Of a stretch of DNA of 64,000 nucleotides, positions 53,622-63,010 are shown piece by piece. Origin of the DNA: Salipaludibacillus keqinensis (GTDB lineage Bacteria; Bacillota; Bacilli; Bacillales; Salisediminibacteriaceae); assembly GCF_003226325.1 (NCBI RefSeq), contig NZ_PDOD01000002.1, forward strand, positions 682,001 through 746,000, read 5' to 3'. Positions within the stretch are counted from its first letter, which is position 1, and the number at the start of each line of letters is the position of its first letter. Below the pieces are notes generated by a model. The model saw nothing but the letters and a program-made list of their open reading frames with translations. It was not told the DNA's origin and did not search any database. The translations under genes and the position numbers were made by a program.

Positions 53622-54257
53622 TCAGTCGAGATAAATTTTCTCATTAAATGCATAGATTACCGCCTGAGTTCGGTCATGGACTTCTAGCTTGCTTAAGATG
53701 TTACTTACGTGCACTTTTACTGTCTTTAAAGCAATAAATAATTCATCAGCAATCTGTTGATTGGTTTTCCCTTCTGTCATGAGTCGGAGCACTTCTTTTT
53801 CCCGGCCCGTCAACTGTTCGTGAAGACCGGGGGCTTTAGTAGACCTCATCTTGGTCATAATTTTCCCCGTAACTTCAGGCTCAAGGACAGATTGCCCTTC
53901 ATGTGTAGCCCGTATCGCTTTGGCAATCTCACTGGCTTTTGATGTTTTTAACATGTAGCTTGTGGCTCCAGCTTCTAAAGCGGGGTAAACCTTCTCGTCA
54001 TCTAGGAAACTTGTAACAATAATGATTTTAGCTTCTGGCCATTGCTCAACGATTCGCCTAGTCGCTTCGATGCCATCCATTTTTTTCATCACTAAATCCA
54101 TCAAAATGATATCTGGTTTGAATTTCAATGCTAACGTTACAGCTTCCGTCCCGTCATCTGCCTCAGCGATCACATCAATATCAGGCTGAGCAGATAAATA
54201 AGCTGACACTCCAATTCTCACCATTTCATGATCATCCGCAAACAGAACGTTAATCAT
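53622..54257 (-). CDS. liaR: LiaR-type response regulator (NarL/LuxR family)
   Basis: 211-residue regulator: receiver domain (about 1-120, phosphoacceptor Asp in DIILMDLVMKKMDG, acidic pair DD in FADDHEMVRIG) and LuxR-type helix-turn-helix (LTGREKEVLRLMTEGKTNQQIA). With LiaS it forms the cell-envelope stress system of Firmicutes. It overlaps liaS by 8 bp and is last in the operon. Confidence 0.93.
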   Translation of the reverse strand: MINVLFADDHEMVRIGVSAYLSAQPDIDVIAEADDGTEAVTLALKFKPDIILMDLVMKKMDGIEATRRIVEQWPEAKIIIVTSFLDDEKVYPALEAGATSYMLKTSKASEIAKAIRATHEGQSVLEPEVTGKIMTKMRSTKAPGLHEQLTGREKEVLRLMTEGKTNQQIADELFIALKTVKVHVSNILSKLEVHDRTQAVIYAFNEKIYLD

Positions 54258-55299
54258 TGCGTTGATCCCCCCTTTTAATCGCCGGAACTTTCACTTCCAG
54301 CCTTGTGCCTTCTTGTTCCACACTGACTACCTTTAACGTTCCTCCTATTTCAATGGCCCGTTCGTGCATGTTCGTCAAACCATAAGATCCGTGACTTGTC
54401 ACTTCTTGCACATTAAATCCTTTTCCGTCATCTGCTATACGTAATATCACGTTGTCATCCCTTTCTATCAGCACTACCTGTAATTGATTGGCGCTTGCGT
54501 GACGTAACGTATTGGATACAGATTCTTGCAAAATACGAAAAAGATGATCTTCTACTCCTTTATCCAACGGAAATTCTTCTAGTTTGGATTCGATTTTCAA
54601 TGGGACTTTTTCAGTTAATTCGGCGAGTAATTCCTCAATTCCTTCTTTCAATGACTTTCCTTTTAACGCCACAGGACGAAGATGTAAAAGCAAGGCTCTC
54701 ATCTCAAGTTGAGACTGATCGATCATCTTTTCGACGAGGACCAACTGCTTTTTCATCGTTTCATCTTTCGGAGGGTTGGTTTCATTGATCGTGGCCATCA
54801 TCATAGAGGCAGCGAAAAGTTGCTGACTGACAGAATCGTGTAACTCTCGCGCAAGTCTCGTTCTCTCTTGCACGACCACTTCTTGTAAACTTCTCTCCCG
54901 ATCTGTGGCTCTTTCGGTGGCAAGCTTTTGCGATAATTCTGCTTGTTTCATCATTTTCTCATCTAGTTCGTCGAGCTTCCTTTGGACCTGAAGCAGTTCT
55001 GGACTTGAATTAGCTGAATTGATCGAGCGCTTCTGACCTTTTATTAAGTCGTCTAGTTGGACACTGACCATCTTTAATTTCTTTTTCCAGAATGCGCCGT
55101 GAAAAGCCCCGATAAGAATACCTGTGATAATAATCATCATCATTACAAAAGAGAGATACGGAACATCATAAATTCGTTGTTGCCAAAGCAGGGACCAGTT
55201 ATCCAGGGGAAACGCCATAAATGTTAATCCTAAAAGAAAGAAAGCAAAGAGGAGAAAAGAAATGACAGCTAGGATCATTTGTCTAATAAATAAACTCAT
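54250..55299 (-). CDS. liaS: LiaS-type sensor histidine kinase
   Basis: 349-residue membrane kinase with two N-terminal helices (about 7-29 and 46-68) joined by a short external loop, a coiled linker, the HisKA_3 dimer domain with phospho-His in TRLARELHDSVSQQLFA, and an ATPase domain (DDGKGFNVQEV, SYGLTNMHERA). The short sensor loop fits intramembrane-sensing kinases that detect lipid II-targeting antibiotics. Overlaps liaF by 4 bp and liaR by 8 bp. Confidence 0.93.
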   Translation of the reverse strand: MSLFIRQMILAVISFLLFAFFLLGLTFMAFPLDNWSLLWQQRIYDVPYLSFVMMMIIITGILIGAFHGAFWKKKLKMVSVQLDDLIKGQKRSINSANSSPELLQVQRKLDELDEKMMKQAELSQKLATERATDRERSLQEVVVQERTRLARELHDSVSQQLFAASMMMATINETNPPKDETMKKQLVLVEKMIDQSQLEMRALLLHLRPVALKGKSLKEGIEELLAELTEKVPLKIESKLEEFPLDKGVEDHLFRILQESVSNTLRHASANQLQVVLIERDDNVILRIADDGKGFNVQEVTSHGSYGLTNMHERAIEIGGTLKVVSVEQEGTRLEVKVPAIKRGDQRND

Positions 55300-56024
55300 A
55301 TTCTTTTCACCTCAATATCTCCTGAAAAAATCGAGGTGACAATTTTCACTCGAGGTTTGCCCTGCTGAAAATGCTTCGTCTGAAATGAGACTGATTGATT
55401 GAAAAGCTTCATTTCCGGCTGTTGGAAGATGGATAACTGGCCAAACATGACGCTATGATGCACAGATACTTCCACTTCATAAGGAACATAGATCTGAATA
55501 TGACCAATAAAATGGCGAATGGATATTACCGCTTCTTCAGGAATAACCGTGTTGCTTAAATCAATGACACGATCCCCAAATCCACCGTGAATATTCACAT
55601 CACGCCATTGGTAGGGTACGTCATCGGTTTGTTGATCTCCAAACAAGCGATGTTGAAACAACGGTTTCACTTCCGTTATCCCTTCCGCTTGCAGACTCTC
55701 ACCTTCACTGAATCTTGGTTTTATATAATCTGGTTCGTCTTTTGAACGTCGATATTGGATGAAAAATAAAATAATAAGAGCAATAAACAAAAATCTGACT
55801 GCCACCATATTCAACACATTTAGTACCAAACTGACCGTCCCTACCCAAAACAACACTTTTCCAAATAGGCTATGGTAATTCTTCCATCCTAAATACATGA
55901 GGAATCCTAGAAATAGGGCGGTGAATATAAATCCGCCACCAAAAAACATTAATTCTATAAGCAGGATCGCGATGGTGATCATGATTATCCAGTTGAATGT
56001 TCGTGTTGGAATTCTTTTAAACAT
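55296..56024 (-). CDS. liaF: LiaF-type negative regulator of LiaRS
   Basis: 242-residue membrane protein with about four N-terminal helices (to about residue 90) and a cytoplasmic or extracytoplasmic C-terminal beta domain (about 125-242). The segment INIHGGFGDRVIDLSNTVI and the strand-rich end TKHFQQGKPRVKIVTSIFSGDIEV are the family pattern. In Bacillus LiaF keeps LiaS quiet without stress. Its position directly ahead of liaS supports the name. Confidence 0.9.
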   Translation of the reverse strand: MFKRIPTRTFNWIIMITIAILLIELMFFGGGFIFTALFLGFLMYLGWKNYHSLFGKVLFWVGTVSLVLNVLNMVAVRFLFIALIILFFIQYRRSKDEPDYIKPRFSEGESLQAEGITEVKPLFQHRLFGDQQTDDVPYQWRDVNIHGGFGDRVIDLSNTVIPEEAVISIRHFIGHIQIYVPYEVEVSVHHSVMFGQLSIFQQPEMKLFNQSVSFQTKHFQQGKPRVKIVTSIFSGDIEVKRI

Positions 56025-56077
56025 CGCGAGAACCTCCTCCTCTTTATCACCATGATGGTCTAGTTACTTTCCTAATA

Positions 56078-56113
56078 GATAGAAGGGTGCGTAATGATCG
56101 CACCCCATCTATC
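56078..56113 (-). terminator. Hairpin between liaH and liaF (attenuator)
   Basis: GATAGAAGGGTGCG and CGCACCCCATCTATC pair around a 7-nt loop. It sits in the liaH-liaF gap, where lia operons usually reduce read-through so that LiaIH is made in excess of the regulators. Confidence 0.65.
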
Positions 56114-56777
56114 ATATCATTTTCGTTTCTGTTTCGGATGTTTTTTCATGGTCGTTCAGTTCTTTTTCTAGTCTGGCAATCTTACTATCCAGCGTGTAGT
56201 GGTAATCATCACTATCCAATTTGTATTCTAATTCTTCAATGTAGCGTTCCATGTCAGTGAATCGGGTAGACGCTTGATCGGTTTGCTTTGGAGCCAGTCG
56301 ACTCATTTGATGACGGGCTCTTGCTACATTTTCTCGCCCCATCAGCTCCATCCTCTTCAGTCTCATATCCTTCAACTTATGATTCATCTCTTCATATTTT
56401 TTCTCTAATGATTCCAATTGCCTCATAGCTTCTACTTGGCTGTAAGTTAACCGCTCTGCTCGCTGGACATACTCTTGATATTCTTTCTCAGCATATTCAG
56501 CAAGCTCTAGCTCGTCTGCTTTCTTAGCGATTTCCGCTTGATGTTTCCGTTTTTCCGCCATCTCATCTGCCAGCTGCCGTTCTCTAGTGAATTCTTCTTT
56601 TAGACGATGTTGACGCTCAATGAGCGTGCGGACCTTTTCCGTTTCTTTCTCGCTCTGTCGCAAATAGTGATTCAATGCTGAGATAGGATTGTTTTCTTCT
56701 TTTTTATCCAATAACTGATGCAAATCACTTTCGATTGCATTGATCATTCTTGTGAAAATGTTTGACATTTGACTCAC
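56112..56777 (-). CDS. liaH: PspA/LiaH family membrane-stress protein
   Basis: 221-residue, almost wholly helical coiled-coil protein of the PspA/IM30/LiaH family (KKEENNPISALNHYLRQSEKE, ARARHQMSRLAPKQTDQ). No membrane segment. It assembles on the inner face of the membrane during envelope stress. It lies 12 bp after the LiaI-like gene and upstream of liaFSR, as in Bacillus lia operons. Confidence 0.93.
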   Translation of the reverse strand: MSQMSNIFTRMINAIESDLHQLLDKKEENNPISALNHYLRQSEKETEKVRTLIERQHRLKEEFTRERQLADEMAEKRKHQAEIAKKADELELAEYAEKEYQEYVQRAERLTYSQVEAMRQLESLEKKYEEMNHKLKDMRLKRMELMGRENVARARHQMSRLAPKQTDQASTRFTDMERYIEELEYKLDSDDYHYTLDSKIARLEKELNDHEKTSETETKMI

Positions 56778-56788
56778 TCCTTATAAGA

Positions 56789-57151
56789 TTATTTGTTTAA
56801 CTCTGCCCACTGCTGTTCAAAATTTGTAAAAGGGTCCCGTGTTCTCTGCGTCGATCGATTTTTTTCAGGAGGCATCCCTTCTTCCTTTGGCCCTCTTCTA
56901 AACATGACATACAGCACATAAAGAGCAAGCAGACCAACAAGGGCAAATAGATTCGACACGGTCATGCTTAACACGATCAATCCTAAGATGATCCACATCA
57001 CCTTGGCCCCGGTAGTCGTTGCTTTAACAAATTGTTTGAAGATCACATACAGCAAAAATACGCCAACGCCTAACAATATTAATGGTCCTACATTCATTAA
57101 AAAAACAAACAAAGCAACGATCGCAGCTAGAAAAAGTAAAAATGTTTTCAT
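56789..57151 (-). CDS. LiaI-like small membrane protein
   Basis: 120-residue protein with three to four helices in the first 85 residues (MKTFLLFLAAIVALFVFLM, GPLILLGVGVFLLYVIF and so on), followed by a cytoplasmic basic/acidic tail ending FEQQWAELNK. In the lia operon the first membrane protein anchors LiaH; I name it by position and topology, since sequence identity with B. subtilis LiaI cannot be judged here. AGGAGG precedes the ATG at 57151; a start 81 bp upstream runs into the promoter. Confidence 0.75.
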   Translation of the reverse strand: MKTFLLFLAAIVALFVFLMNVGPLILLGVGVFLLYVIFKQFVKATTTGAKVMWIILGLIVLSMTVSNLFALVGLLALYVLYVMFRRGPKEEGMPPEKNRSTQRTRDPFTNFEQQWAELNK

Positions 57152-57200
57152 TGTCAATCCTCCTCTCACCTTTCTTACTTTTAGTTTACCGAGGAACGTG

Positions 57201-57214
57201 TCGTTACATAACGA
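57201..57214. promoter_or_regulatory. Inverted repeat upstream of the lia operon (candidate LiaR site)
   Basis: TCGTTACATAACGA has 6-bp arms around a 2-bp centre, 50 bp before the start codon of the LiaI-like gene. LiaR-type regulators bind inverted repeats ahead of their operon, so this is a candidate site. I have not matched it to the published LiaR consensus. Confidence 0.45.
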
Positions 57215-57301
57215 ACTAGAGATATATTTCAACTAAGACTGGAGGCGTAATTTAGAGTAAGCATTAGCATATCCGGCTCTAACCTGCCCCCGCTTGGTTT
57301 A

Positions 57302-57400
57302 GGACAAACCTTGGAACAGCGCGGCTCGTTTGTCTCCTTTCTACTCGTTTCGGGACAAACCACGGAACAGCGCGGCTTGTTTCTCTCCTTTTTGTTTCCA
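57302..57400. repeat. Two tandem copies of a 51-bp repeat
   Basis: GGACAAACC...GGAACAGCGCGGCT(C/T)GTTT at 57302 recurs at 57353, exactly 51 bp later; the copies agree at most positions over about 40 bp. On the minus strand the frame remains open (ETSRKETNEPRCSKVCP-like repeats), as with intergenic repeats known in other Bacillaceae genomes, but there is no ribosome binding site for a gene. It lies between the lia promoter and the dat terminator. Confidence 0.7.
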
Positions 57401-57452
57401 TAGATACTTATGAACCGGAGGAAAATGATCCACAACTCAAAAATCCGAACAC

Positions 57453-57480
57453 AAAAAAACTCCCTTGTCTCAAAGGGAGT
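57453..57480 (-). terminator. Rho-independent terminator after dat
   Basis: Stem ACTCCCTT/AAGGGAGT with a 6-nt loop and six T on the minus strand, 12 bp beyond the dat stop codon. Confidence 0.85.
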
Positions 57481-57491
57481 CTTAAACATCA

Positions 57492-58322
57492 TCAATAAAG
57501 TTTTTGAAATTGTTCGATCAGCTTAACAGTAAGAGGACGATTGCTCGGCAATTTCGCATCATCTACTTGTCGAATAGGCATAATTTCCATGTTCGTACTG
57601 GAAATAAAGGCTTCATCTGCATCATACAAGAAATTCACATCAAACGGTTCTTCCACGGCTTCAATTTCCAAATCAGCAGCGAGATCAAGGATGATTTGTC
57701 TTGTGATCCCGTGTAGAATTCCCTTTAAAGCAGGATAGGTATACAACTTTTCATCCTTAATGACAAAGACATTGGTGCTACATCCTTCTTTTACAATTCC
57801 GTCTTCATGGAATATGGCTTCTTCACAATCATTCACTTTAGCTTTTTGCTTAGCCATGACGTTAGGAAGCAAATTCAGCGATTTAATGTAACAATTCTTC
57901 CATCTGACATCTTCGGTCGTCATCACTTTCACGCCTTGTTTCCGAAGGTCTTCTGGAATGACTTTGGCCTGTTTCACCGTCATCGTAAAGACCGAACACG
58001 CGGGATCTGGATAAAAGTGCTGACGAGGATGAATGCCACGGCTTATCTGCATGTAGATTTCTGCATCAGCAAGCCCCGATCGTTTCAATCCTTCGTCACA
58101 GAGAGACTCAATCTCTTTCATGGAATATGGTAATTGAAGTTCAATGGCATCGGCACTTTTTTGCAGCCTCGTTAAATGTTCCTTCATAAAGAAGGGCTTT
58201 CCGTTATAAACACGAATCACCTCGTAGATTCCATCCCCAAATTGATGGGCCCTTTCTTGAATAGGAACGACTTTTTCATCCATGTCTACAAAGGCATCCT
58301 TATAATAAGCAATTTCAGGCAT
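57492..58322 (-). CDS. dat: D-alanine (D-amino acid) aminotransferase
   Basis: 276-residue class IV PLP aminotransferase. The catalytic Lys lies in CYIKSLNLLPNVMAKQKA; the cofactor-binding glutamate and STN segments are EGCSTNVFVI and FISSTNMEIMPI. RGIHPRQHFYP carries the Arg-x-His pair used by D-amino acid aminotransferases for the substrate carboxylate, favouring this over branched-chain enzymes. It supplies D-glutamate or D-alanine for cell wall and possibly spore germination control. Lies after valS on the same strand. Confidence 0.9.
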   Translation of the reverse strand: MPEIAYYKDAFVDMDEKVVPIQERAHQFGDGIYEVIRVYNGKPFFMKEHLTRLQKSADAIELQLPYSMKEIESLCDEGLKRSGLADAEIYMQISRGIHPRQHFYPDPACSVFTMTVKQAKVIPEDLRKQGVKVMTTEDVRWKNCYIKSLNLLPNVMAKQKAKVNDCEEAIFHEDGIVKEGCSTNVFVIKDEKLYTYPALKGILHGITRQIILDLAADLEIEAVEEPFDVNFLYDADEAFISSTNMEIMPIRQVDDAKLPSNRPLTVKLIEQFQKLY

Positions 58323-58365
58323 CTCTTACACCTCCCGATAATTTTACAACTGCATAATTAGAGGA

Positions 58366-58390
58366 GCAGGAGGTGTTGTAAGCCTCCTGC
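58366..58390 (-). terminator. Hairpin after valS
   Basis: GCAGGAGG/CCTCCTGC pair around a 9-nt loop just past the valS stop codon. The tail on the minus strand is only weakly T-rich, so termination may be partial and dat may be read from valS. Confidence 0.5.
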
Positions 58391-58398
58391 CTGACTCT

Positions 58399-61047
58399 TT
58401 ATTTCTTTAATTCGTTGATACGAGCTTGAACTTTTTCTTTTTGTTCAAGGTAGTCTTTTTCTTTCGCTCGTTCTTCTTCCACAACCTTTTCAGGAGCTTT
58501 TTTGATAAACCCTTCGTTACCTAATTTCTTCTGAACTCGAGTCACTTCCCCATCCAAGCGCTTTAACTCTCCTTGGAGACGCTCAACTTCGGCATCTAAG
58601 TCTAACAGACCTGCTAAAGGCATGTATAACTCTACCCCTGAGAGAACCGAACTCATAGATTTTTCAGGAGCAGTTAAATCAGAAGCAATCGTTAATTCGC
58701 CTGGGTTACAAAACTTATCTAAATATTCTCTTCCGCGTTCAAGCTGCTCTAAAACTTCAGTTGAGTTCGCTTTTACGTAGAGAGTGATCTCTTTACTCAT
58801 GGGAACATTCAATTCAGAACGTGTATTTCTTACTGAACGAATGATTTCCTGCAATAGTTGCATATCTTTCACGGCCTGCTTATTCACTAGCTCTTCTTTT
58901 CTTTCTGGCCATGAGGCTACGGTAATGGACTCGCCTTCGTGCGGTAAATGCTGCCAAACTTCTTCTGTAATAAATGGCATGAATGGGTGTAGAAGCCGCA
59001 TCGTTTGATCTAGCACGTAGGCTAACACCGAACGAGTAGTAAGCTTTGCTTCTTCATCTTCGCCGTTTAGCGGCAGTTTCGCCATTTCAATATACCAATC
59101 ACAGAAGTCGTCCCAAATGAAGTTGTACAGTGCACGACCCACTTCCCCAAATTCATAAGCATCAATGAACTTTGTCACGTGTTCCGTCGTTTCTTGTAAA
59201 CGGGTTAAAATCCACTGATCTGCGATAGATTTCTTGCCAGTAAGATCAATCTCTTCGTACTTCAGCCCATCCATGTTCATCAATGCAAAGCGAGACGCAT
59301 TCCAGATCTTGTTACCGAAATTCCAGTTGGCTTCAACCTTTTCCCAGTAGAATCGTAAATCATTTCCTGGTGAACTGCCCGTACTTAAGAAGAAACGTAA
59401 AGCATCGGCGCCGTATTTGTCGATAACATCCATTGGGTCGACACCGTTCCCTAGTGACTTACTCATCTTTCGGCCTTCACCGTCTCGAACCAGTCCGTGG
59501 ATTAACACGTCTTTAAATGGACGCTCCCCAGTGAAGTGCTGTCCTTGGAAGATCATCCGCGCAACCCAGAAATAAATGATGTCATAACCTGTTACAAGGG
59601 CGTCAGTGGAGTAATGCCGCTTGAAATCTGCTGCATCTTCATTGGGCCATCCCATCGTGGAAAAAGGCCATAGGGCTGAACTAAACCATGTATCAAGGAC
59701 ATCTTCATCTTGCTCCCAGTTTTCAATGTCTTCTGGTTCTGTACGACCTACATAAATTTCGCCAGTCTCTTTATGGAACCAAGCTGGAATTCGATGTCCC
59801 CACCAAAGCTGTCTTGAAATGCACCAATCACGAATGTTTTCGATCCAGTGCATATACGTTTTCTCAAATCGATCAGGAACGAAATTGACTTTTCCTTCTC
59901 CTTTTTGAAGTTCAATCGCTTGCTCTGCTAGAGGTCCCATCTTCACGAACCATTGCGTAGATAAATATGGCTCCACGACAGCTCCGCTTCGCTCAGAATG
60001 TCCAACGCTGTGAGGGTGCTCTTCAATATGGAATAACACGCCTTCTTCTTGAAGATCTTTCACGATTTGTTTGCGACATTCGAATCGATCCATCCCTTGA
60101 TATTTTCCTGCGTTCTCGTTCATTTTACCGCCTTCATCCATGACAAGAACTCGTTCTAAGTCATGACGATTTCCTATCTCAAAGTCATTCGGGTCGTGAG
60201 CTGGTGTGATTTTCACGGCTCCTGAACCAAATTCCATATCTACATAGTCGTCTGCAACAATTTCTATTTCTCGACCAATAATCGGAAGGGTGACCTTTTT
60301 ACCGATGAGATGTTTATATCGCTCGTCTTCAGGGTGAACAGCCACAGCCGTATCTCCTAGCATTGTTTCAGGTCGAGTCGTTGCCACTTCAATATGGCCA
60401 GAACCGTCAGCCAATGGGTACTTCATATGATAGAAGCCACCTTGAACATCCTTGTAAATCACTTCAATATCGGATAGGGCTGTTTTCGTTTCAGGATCCC
60501 AGTTAATAATGTACTCTCCACGGTAGATTAAGCCTTCTTCATATAGTCTTACAAACACTTCCCTTACAGCATCAGACAAACCTTCGTCCAACGTGAAGCG
60601 TTCCCGGGAATAGTCAAGAGAAAGGCCCATCTTCGACCATTGTTCACGAATAAATTCCGCGTATTCACTTTTCCATTCCCAAGATTTTTCCAAGAATTTC
60701 TCTCGGCCAAGATCGTAACGTGATATGCCTTGTTCCTTTAATTTCCCTTCAACTTTCGCCTGGGTCGCAATGCCAGCATGGTCCATGCCAGGCAGCCATA
60801 AAGCGTCGAACCCTTGCATCCGCTTCACACGCACGAGAATGTCTTGCAAAGTTGTATCCCATGCATGACCTAAATGAAGCTTTCCTGTCACGTTCGGTGG
60901 GGGAATTACGATCGTATAAGGTTCCTTGTCTTTGTCTCCTGTTGCCTCAAAAAACTTTCCATTTACCCAATATGGGTACCACTTTGCTTCTGTTGCTTGT
61001 GGATCATACTTCGGTGGCATGGATACTTGCTGTTGTTCTTCTGCCAA
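58399..61047 (-). CDS. valS: Valyl-tRNA synthetase
   Basis: 882-residue class I aminoacyl-tRNA synthetase. HIGH-type motif [15 protein letters not shown] (His58-His61), editing domain with [22 protein letters not shown] motif [11 protein letters not shown] near residue 528 and a C-terminal coiled coil (from about 815). Length is typical. It is controlled by a T-box leader upstream. Gene order ysxE-valS-folC is that of B. subtilis, with inserts on the folC side. Confidence 0.98.
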   Translation of the reverse strand: MAEEQQQVSMPPKYDPQATEAKWYPYWVNGKFFEATGDKDKEPYTIVIPPPNVTGKLHLGHAWDTTLQDILVRVKRMQGFDALWLPGMDHAGIATQAKVEGKLKEQGISRYDLGREKFLEKSWEWKSEYAEFIREQWSKMGLSLDYSRERFTLDEGLSDAVREVFVRLYEEGLIYRGEYIINWDPETKTALSDIEVIYKDVQGGFYHMKYPLADGSGHIEVATTRPETMLGDTAVAVHPEDERYKHLIGKKVTLPIIGREIEIVADDYVDMEFGSGAVKITPAHDPNDFEIGNRHDLERVLVMDEGGKMNENAGKYQGMDRFECRKQIVKDLQEEGVLFHIEEHPHSVGHSERSGAVVEPYLSTQWFVKMGPLAEQAIELQKGEGKVNFVPDRFEKTYMHWIENIRDWCISRQLWWGHRIPAWFHKETGEIYVGRTEPEDIENWEQDEDVLDTWFSSALWPFSTMGWPNEDAADFKRHYSTDALVTGYDIIYFWVARMIFQGQHFTGERPFKDVLIHGLVRDGEGRKMSKSLGNGVDPMDVIDKYGADALRFFLSTGSSPGNDLRFYWEKVEANWNFGNKIWNASRFALMNMDGLKYEEIDLTGKKSIADQWILTRLQETTEHVTKFIDAYEFGEVGRALYNFIWDDFCDWYIEMAKLPLNGEDEEAKLTTRSVLAYVLDQTMRLLHPFMPFITEEVWQHLPHEGESITVASWPERKEELVNKQAVKDMQLLQEIIRSVRNTRSELNVPMSKEITLYVKANSTEVLEQLERGREYLDKFCNPGELTIASDLTAPEKSMSSVLSGVELYMPLAGLLDLDAEVERLQGELKRLDGEVTRVQKKLGNEGFIKKAPEKVVEEERAKEKDYLEQKEKVQARINELKK

Positions 61048-61090
61048 TTGAAACGCCTCCTTTTATTGTCCAATGCTTATTTAAACACAC

Positions 61091-61390
61091 AAAAAAACCC
61101 CGTTCGTCAAAGGACGAAGGGAGTTGAATCCTCGCGGTACCACCTTTGTTTACAGAACAACACTTACTTTCCCTTCTCCTGAAAAAAAGAAGAAGACTTT
61201 GTTGAACTGTACACTCAAAGCGATAACGGGGCTGATCCGGCGATCACTACTGCACGAAGCCTGTTCATGATCACAACTCCAGGGCGACTTTCCATCTTTA
61301 CATCCAAGAAAACCTTTCAGCAAGTGCCTGTGACACTGGTCTTCCTCTCTAGTGGGTTCGAGATGTACTCCTCCCTTTCAACATTTCACT
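61091..61390 (-). ncRNA. T-box riboswitch controlling valS
   Basis: Upstream of valS the minus strand holds the T-box sequence AAGGTGGTACCGCG (61146-61133), then a terminator hairpin (CCCTTCGTC / GACGAACGGGG) followed by seven T at 61097-61091. The 5' part carries stem I with the start AGGGAGGAGTACA and a likely specifier GTC (61288-61286, valine codon) followed by GCCCTGGAGT. Uncharged tRNA-Val would stabilise the antiterminator. The 5' limit is approximate. Confidence 0.92.
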
Positions 61391-61430
61391 ATTCTTATCA
61401 AATATAGTCTTTATTTTACCTCGACTTATC

Positions 61431-61592
61431 ATGAGAATCAACAATGAGTTTGTTTACCTTTCGTTTTTCATTAAGGAGCAGCTACTTTTAAATGATTTGG
61501 CTCCAGTGAAAGATAAAAATGCATTGCTCGTTACTCTATCATGTTTGGAGGAAGATCAACACTTCCTTTACACAAAGGTCCAAGATTTTTAA
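61431..61592 (+). CDS. Possible 53-residue open frame, function unknown
   Basis: A frame starting ATGAGAATCAAC encodes MRINNEFVYLSFFIKEQ and ends KVQDF, 53 residues in all. There is no ribosome binding site and it begins beside the valS T-box promoter on the opposite strand. Composition looks protein-like but it may be chance or a gene relic. The remaining 110 bp to 61705 show nothing else. Confidence 0.2.
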   Translation: MRINNEFVYLSFFIKEQLLLNDLAPVKDKNALLVTLSCLEEDQHFLYTKVQDF

Positions 61593-61704
61593 TAGTATTG
61601 CCACCATTCTGTCTTACTAAACGATCTATGTAGTTTGTAAACACCTAATCCTCCTCATTCGCATAGTTTATGATAACTGTACCGAAAAGAAAGGGGCGAA
61701 ACCA

Positions 61705-61926
61705 GTGAAGAAATTTACCCATCACCGGATGGCTCGATCATTTAAAAACAGTTGTCGGAAACAAAAAGTGCATTGGCGCTTCCAAAGGGTTATCGACCTA
61801 TTTTACCAATTGTTACTTCCGCTGATCATCTTTCAACTCATTCGAACACTTCTTTTGCCAACGACATTTGATGTGATTATCTTAACAATTTTCGTTCTGT
61901 TGTATATCCTTTACTGGCATTCTTGA
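61705..61926 (+). CDS. Small basic membrane protein, function unknown
   Basis: 73-residue protein: a basic N-terminus of about 28 residues (many Lys, Arg, His) followed by two hydrophobic segments (about 31-47 and 53-71). GTG start with AAGGGG 9 bp upstream. I do not recognise the family. It stands alone between the valS leader and the ysxE terminator, on the opposite strand to both. Confidence 0.6.
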   Translation: MKKFTHHRMARSFKNSCRKQKVHWRFQRVIDLFYQLLLPLIIFQLIRTLLLPTTFDVIILTIFVLLYILYWHS

Positions 61927-61968
61927 CTCTTCATTCCCTTCGATAATTATCAGACCATTTCATAGAAA

Positions 61969-61997
61969 AAAACGGATCACTCACCGTGAACCGTTTT
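61969..61997. terminator. Bidirectional terminator at the end of ysxE
   Basis: AAAACGGATCAC and GTGAACCGTTTT pair with one mismatch around a 5-nt loop; A-rich on the left flank gives a T run on the minus strand after ysxE, and the stem may also stop the small plus-strand gene. Confidence 0.8.
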
Positions 61998-62002
61998 GTC
62001 CT

Positions 62003-63010
62003 TTAGGATTCATCCTTAAACACCACGTTCATAAACCGGTGGATCCGATTCATCGTTAATACTCTTCTCTCCAGTTGCATAACCATTTGAAGTTCTGACT
62101 TCGTTCGGCCAGCTTGCCGGTAATGATCAATCATTCTATAAATATTTTCTGGAAAAGTTAAATAGCTCATAAATAAATGCCGTTCTTCATCAAAAAAGGC
62201 AAAATGCTTTTCATATAAGTTCAGCCAATGGTGTCCTTCCACTTCGTCCCAAGGTCGTGATTGGAAAAAGTGTCTAAATAGCATCGCTAAATCCCTAGCC
62301 GGTGTGTCAAGTACGGCTCTCTCAAAATTCAGAAAGTAAGCTGTGCCATACTCATCATAGCATGCATGACTCCGTTTCAACCGACCATGACAGAGCACAC
62401 TTCGAGAACTCTTTTTTTCATTTGCCTTCTCAAGCCATAATTCCAATTGTTCTTCTGCTTGAAGGGCCATGAATTTAATTCGTTCGAAATGAGTTAACAA
62501 CGTCAATTCAAATGGAGAATAATACGTATGTTGTTCAATTTCGTCTACATATTTATCAATTTCCAATTTCCGGAGGTCCCATCTTTTTTTCAGCAATTGA
62601 GAAGACTCATCCAGCGAGTCTGCTGCGTAATCTTGCGTCTTTTCAGTTAAACTGTGTAACTTAGCCACTTGTTCCACCAGCGTATCTTCTGGCTGGACAG
62701 GGTTGCGAAACTGTTGATGATCCTCGTACCAAGGCATGAGATAGTAAATGAATTGACCATCTGTTACCGTATAATCCCCGTATTTATTCGGGAGTACCGG
62801 AACCACATAAGGAAAACCAATTCGCTCAAGCCTTCGCATGACGTTAATAAACCAGTCTGCTTCACTTTTTTTCATCGTCGTTTTCTTTAAAGCAAAGGTG
62901 CCATAATTCGTTTCAACCTTTTGGACCTTTCCAATATGTTCTACCTTTTCAGGGTAAAGATCATATTGAAAGAGGACAGCGCCCGTGCTTTGATTAGTTA
63001 ATTTGTTCAT
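62003..63010 (-). CDS. ysxE: Spore coat kinase-fold protein YsxE (CotS family)
   Basis: 335-residue protein of the CotS/aminoglycoside-phosphotransferase fold. Recognisable are TNYGTFALKKTTMKK (ATP-lysine region), GQFIYYLMPWYED (hinge) and VLCHGRLKRSHACYDE, the catalytic loop position, where the usual HGDLxxxN is changed to HGRLKRSH; so kinase activity is doubtful. In B. subtilis YsxE is a spore coat protein dependent on SpoVID. Position between spoVID and valS is conserved, and it overlaps the upstream gene by 17 bp. Confidence 0.9.
   Translation of the reverse strand: MNKLTNQSTGAVLFQYDLYPEKVEHIGKVQKVETNYGTFALKKTTMKKSEADWFINVMRRLERIGFPYVVPVLPNKYGDYTVTDGQFIYYLMPWYEDHQQFRNPVQPEDTLVEQVAKLHSLTEKTQDYAADSLDESSQLLKKRWDLRKLEIDKYVDEIEQHTYYSPFELTLLTHFERIKFMALQAEEQLELWLEKANEKKSSRSVLCHGRLKRSHACYDEYGTAYFLNFERAVLDTPARDLAMLFRHFFQSRPWDEVEGHHWLNLYEKHFAFFDEERHLFMSYLTFPENIYRMIDHYRQAGRTKSELQMVMQLERRVLTMNRIHRFMNVVFKDES

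Noticed and set aside
57229-57495. Minus-strand frame of 88 codons over the 51-bp repeats
   Set aside because: No start signal; it spans the dat terminator and the lia promoter region, and the repeat explains the lack of stops.
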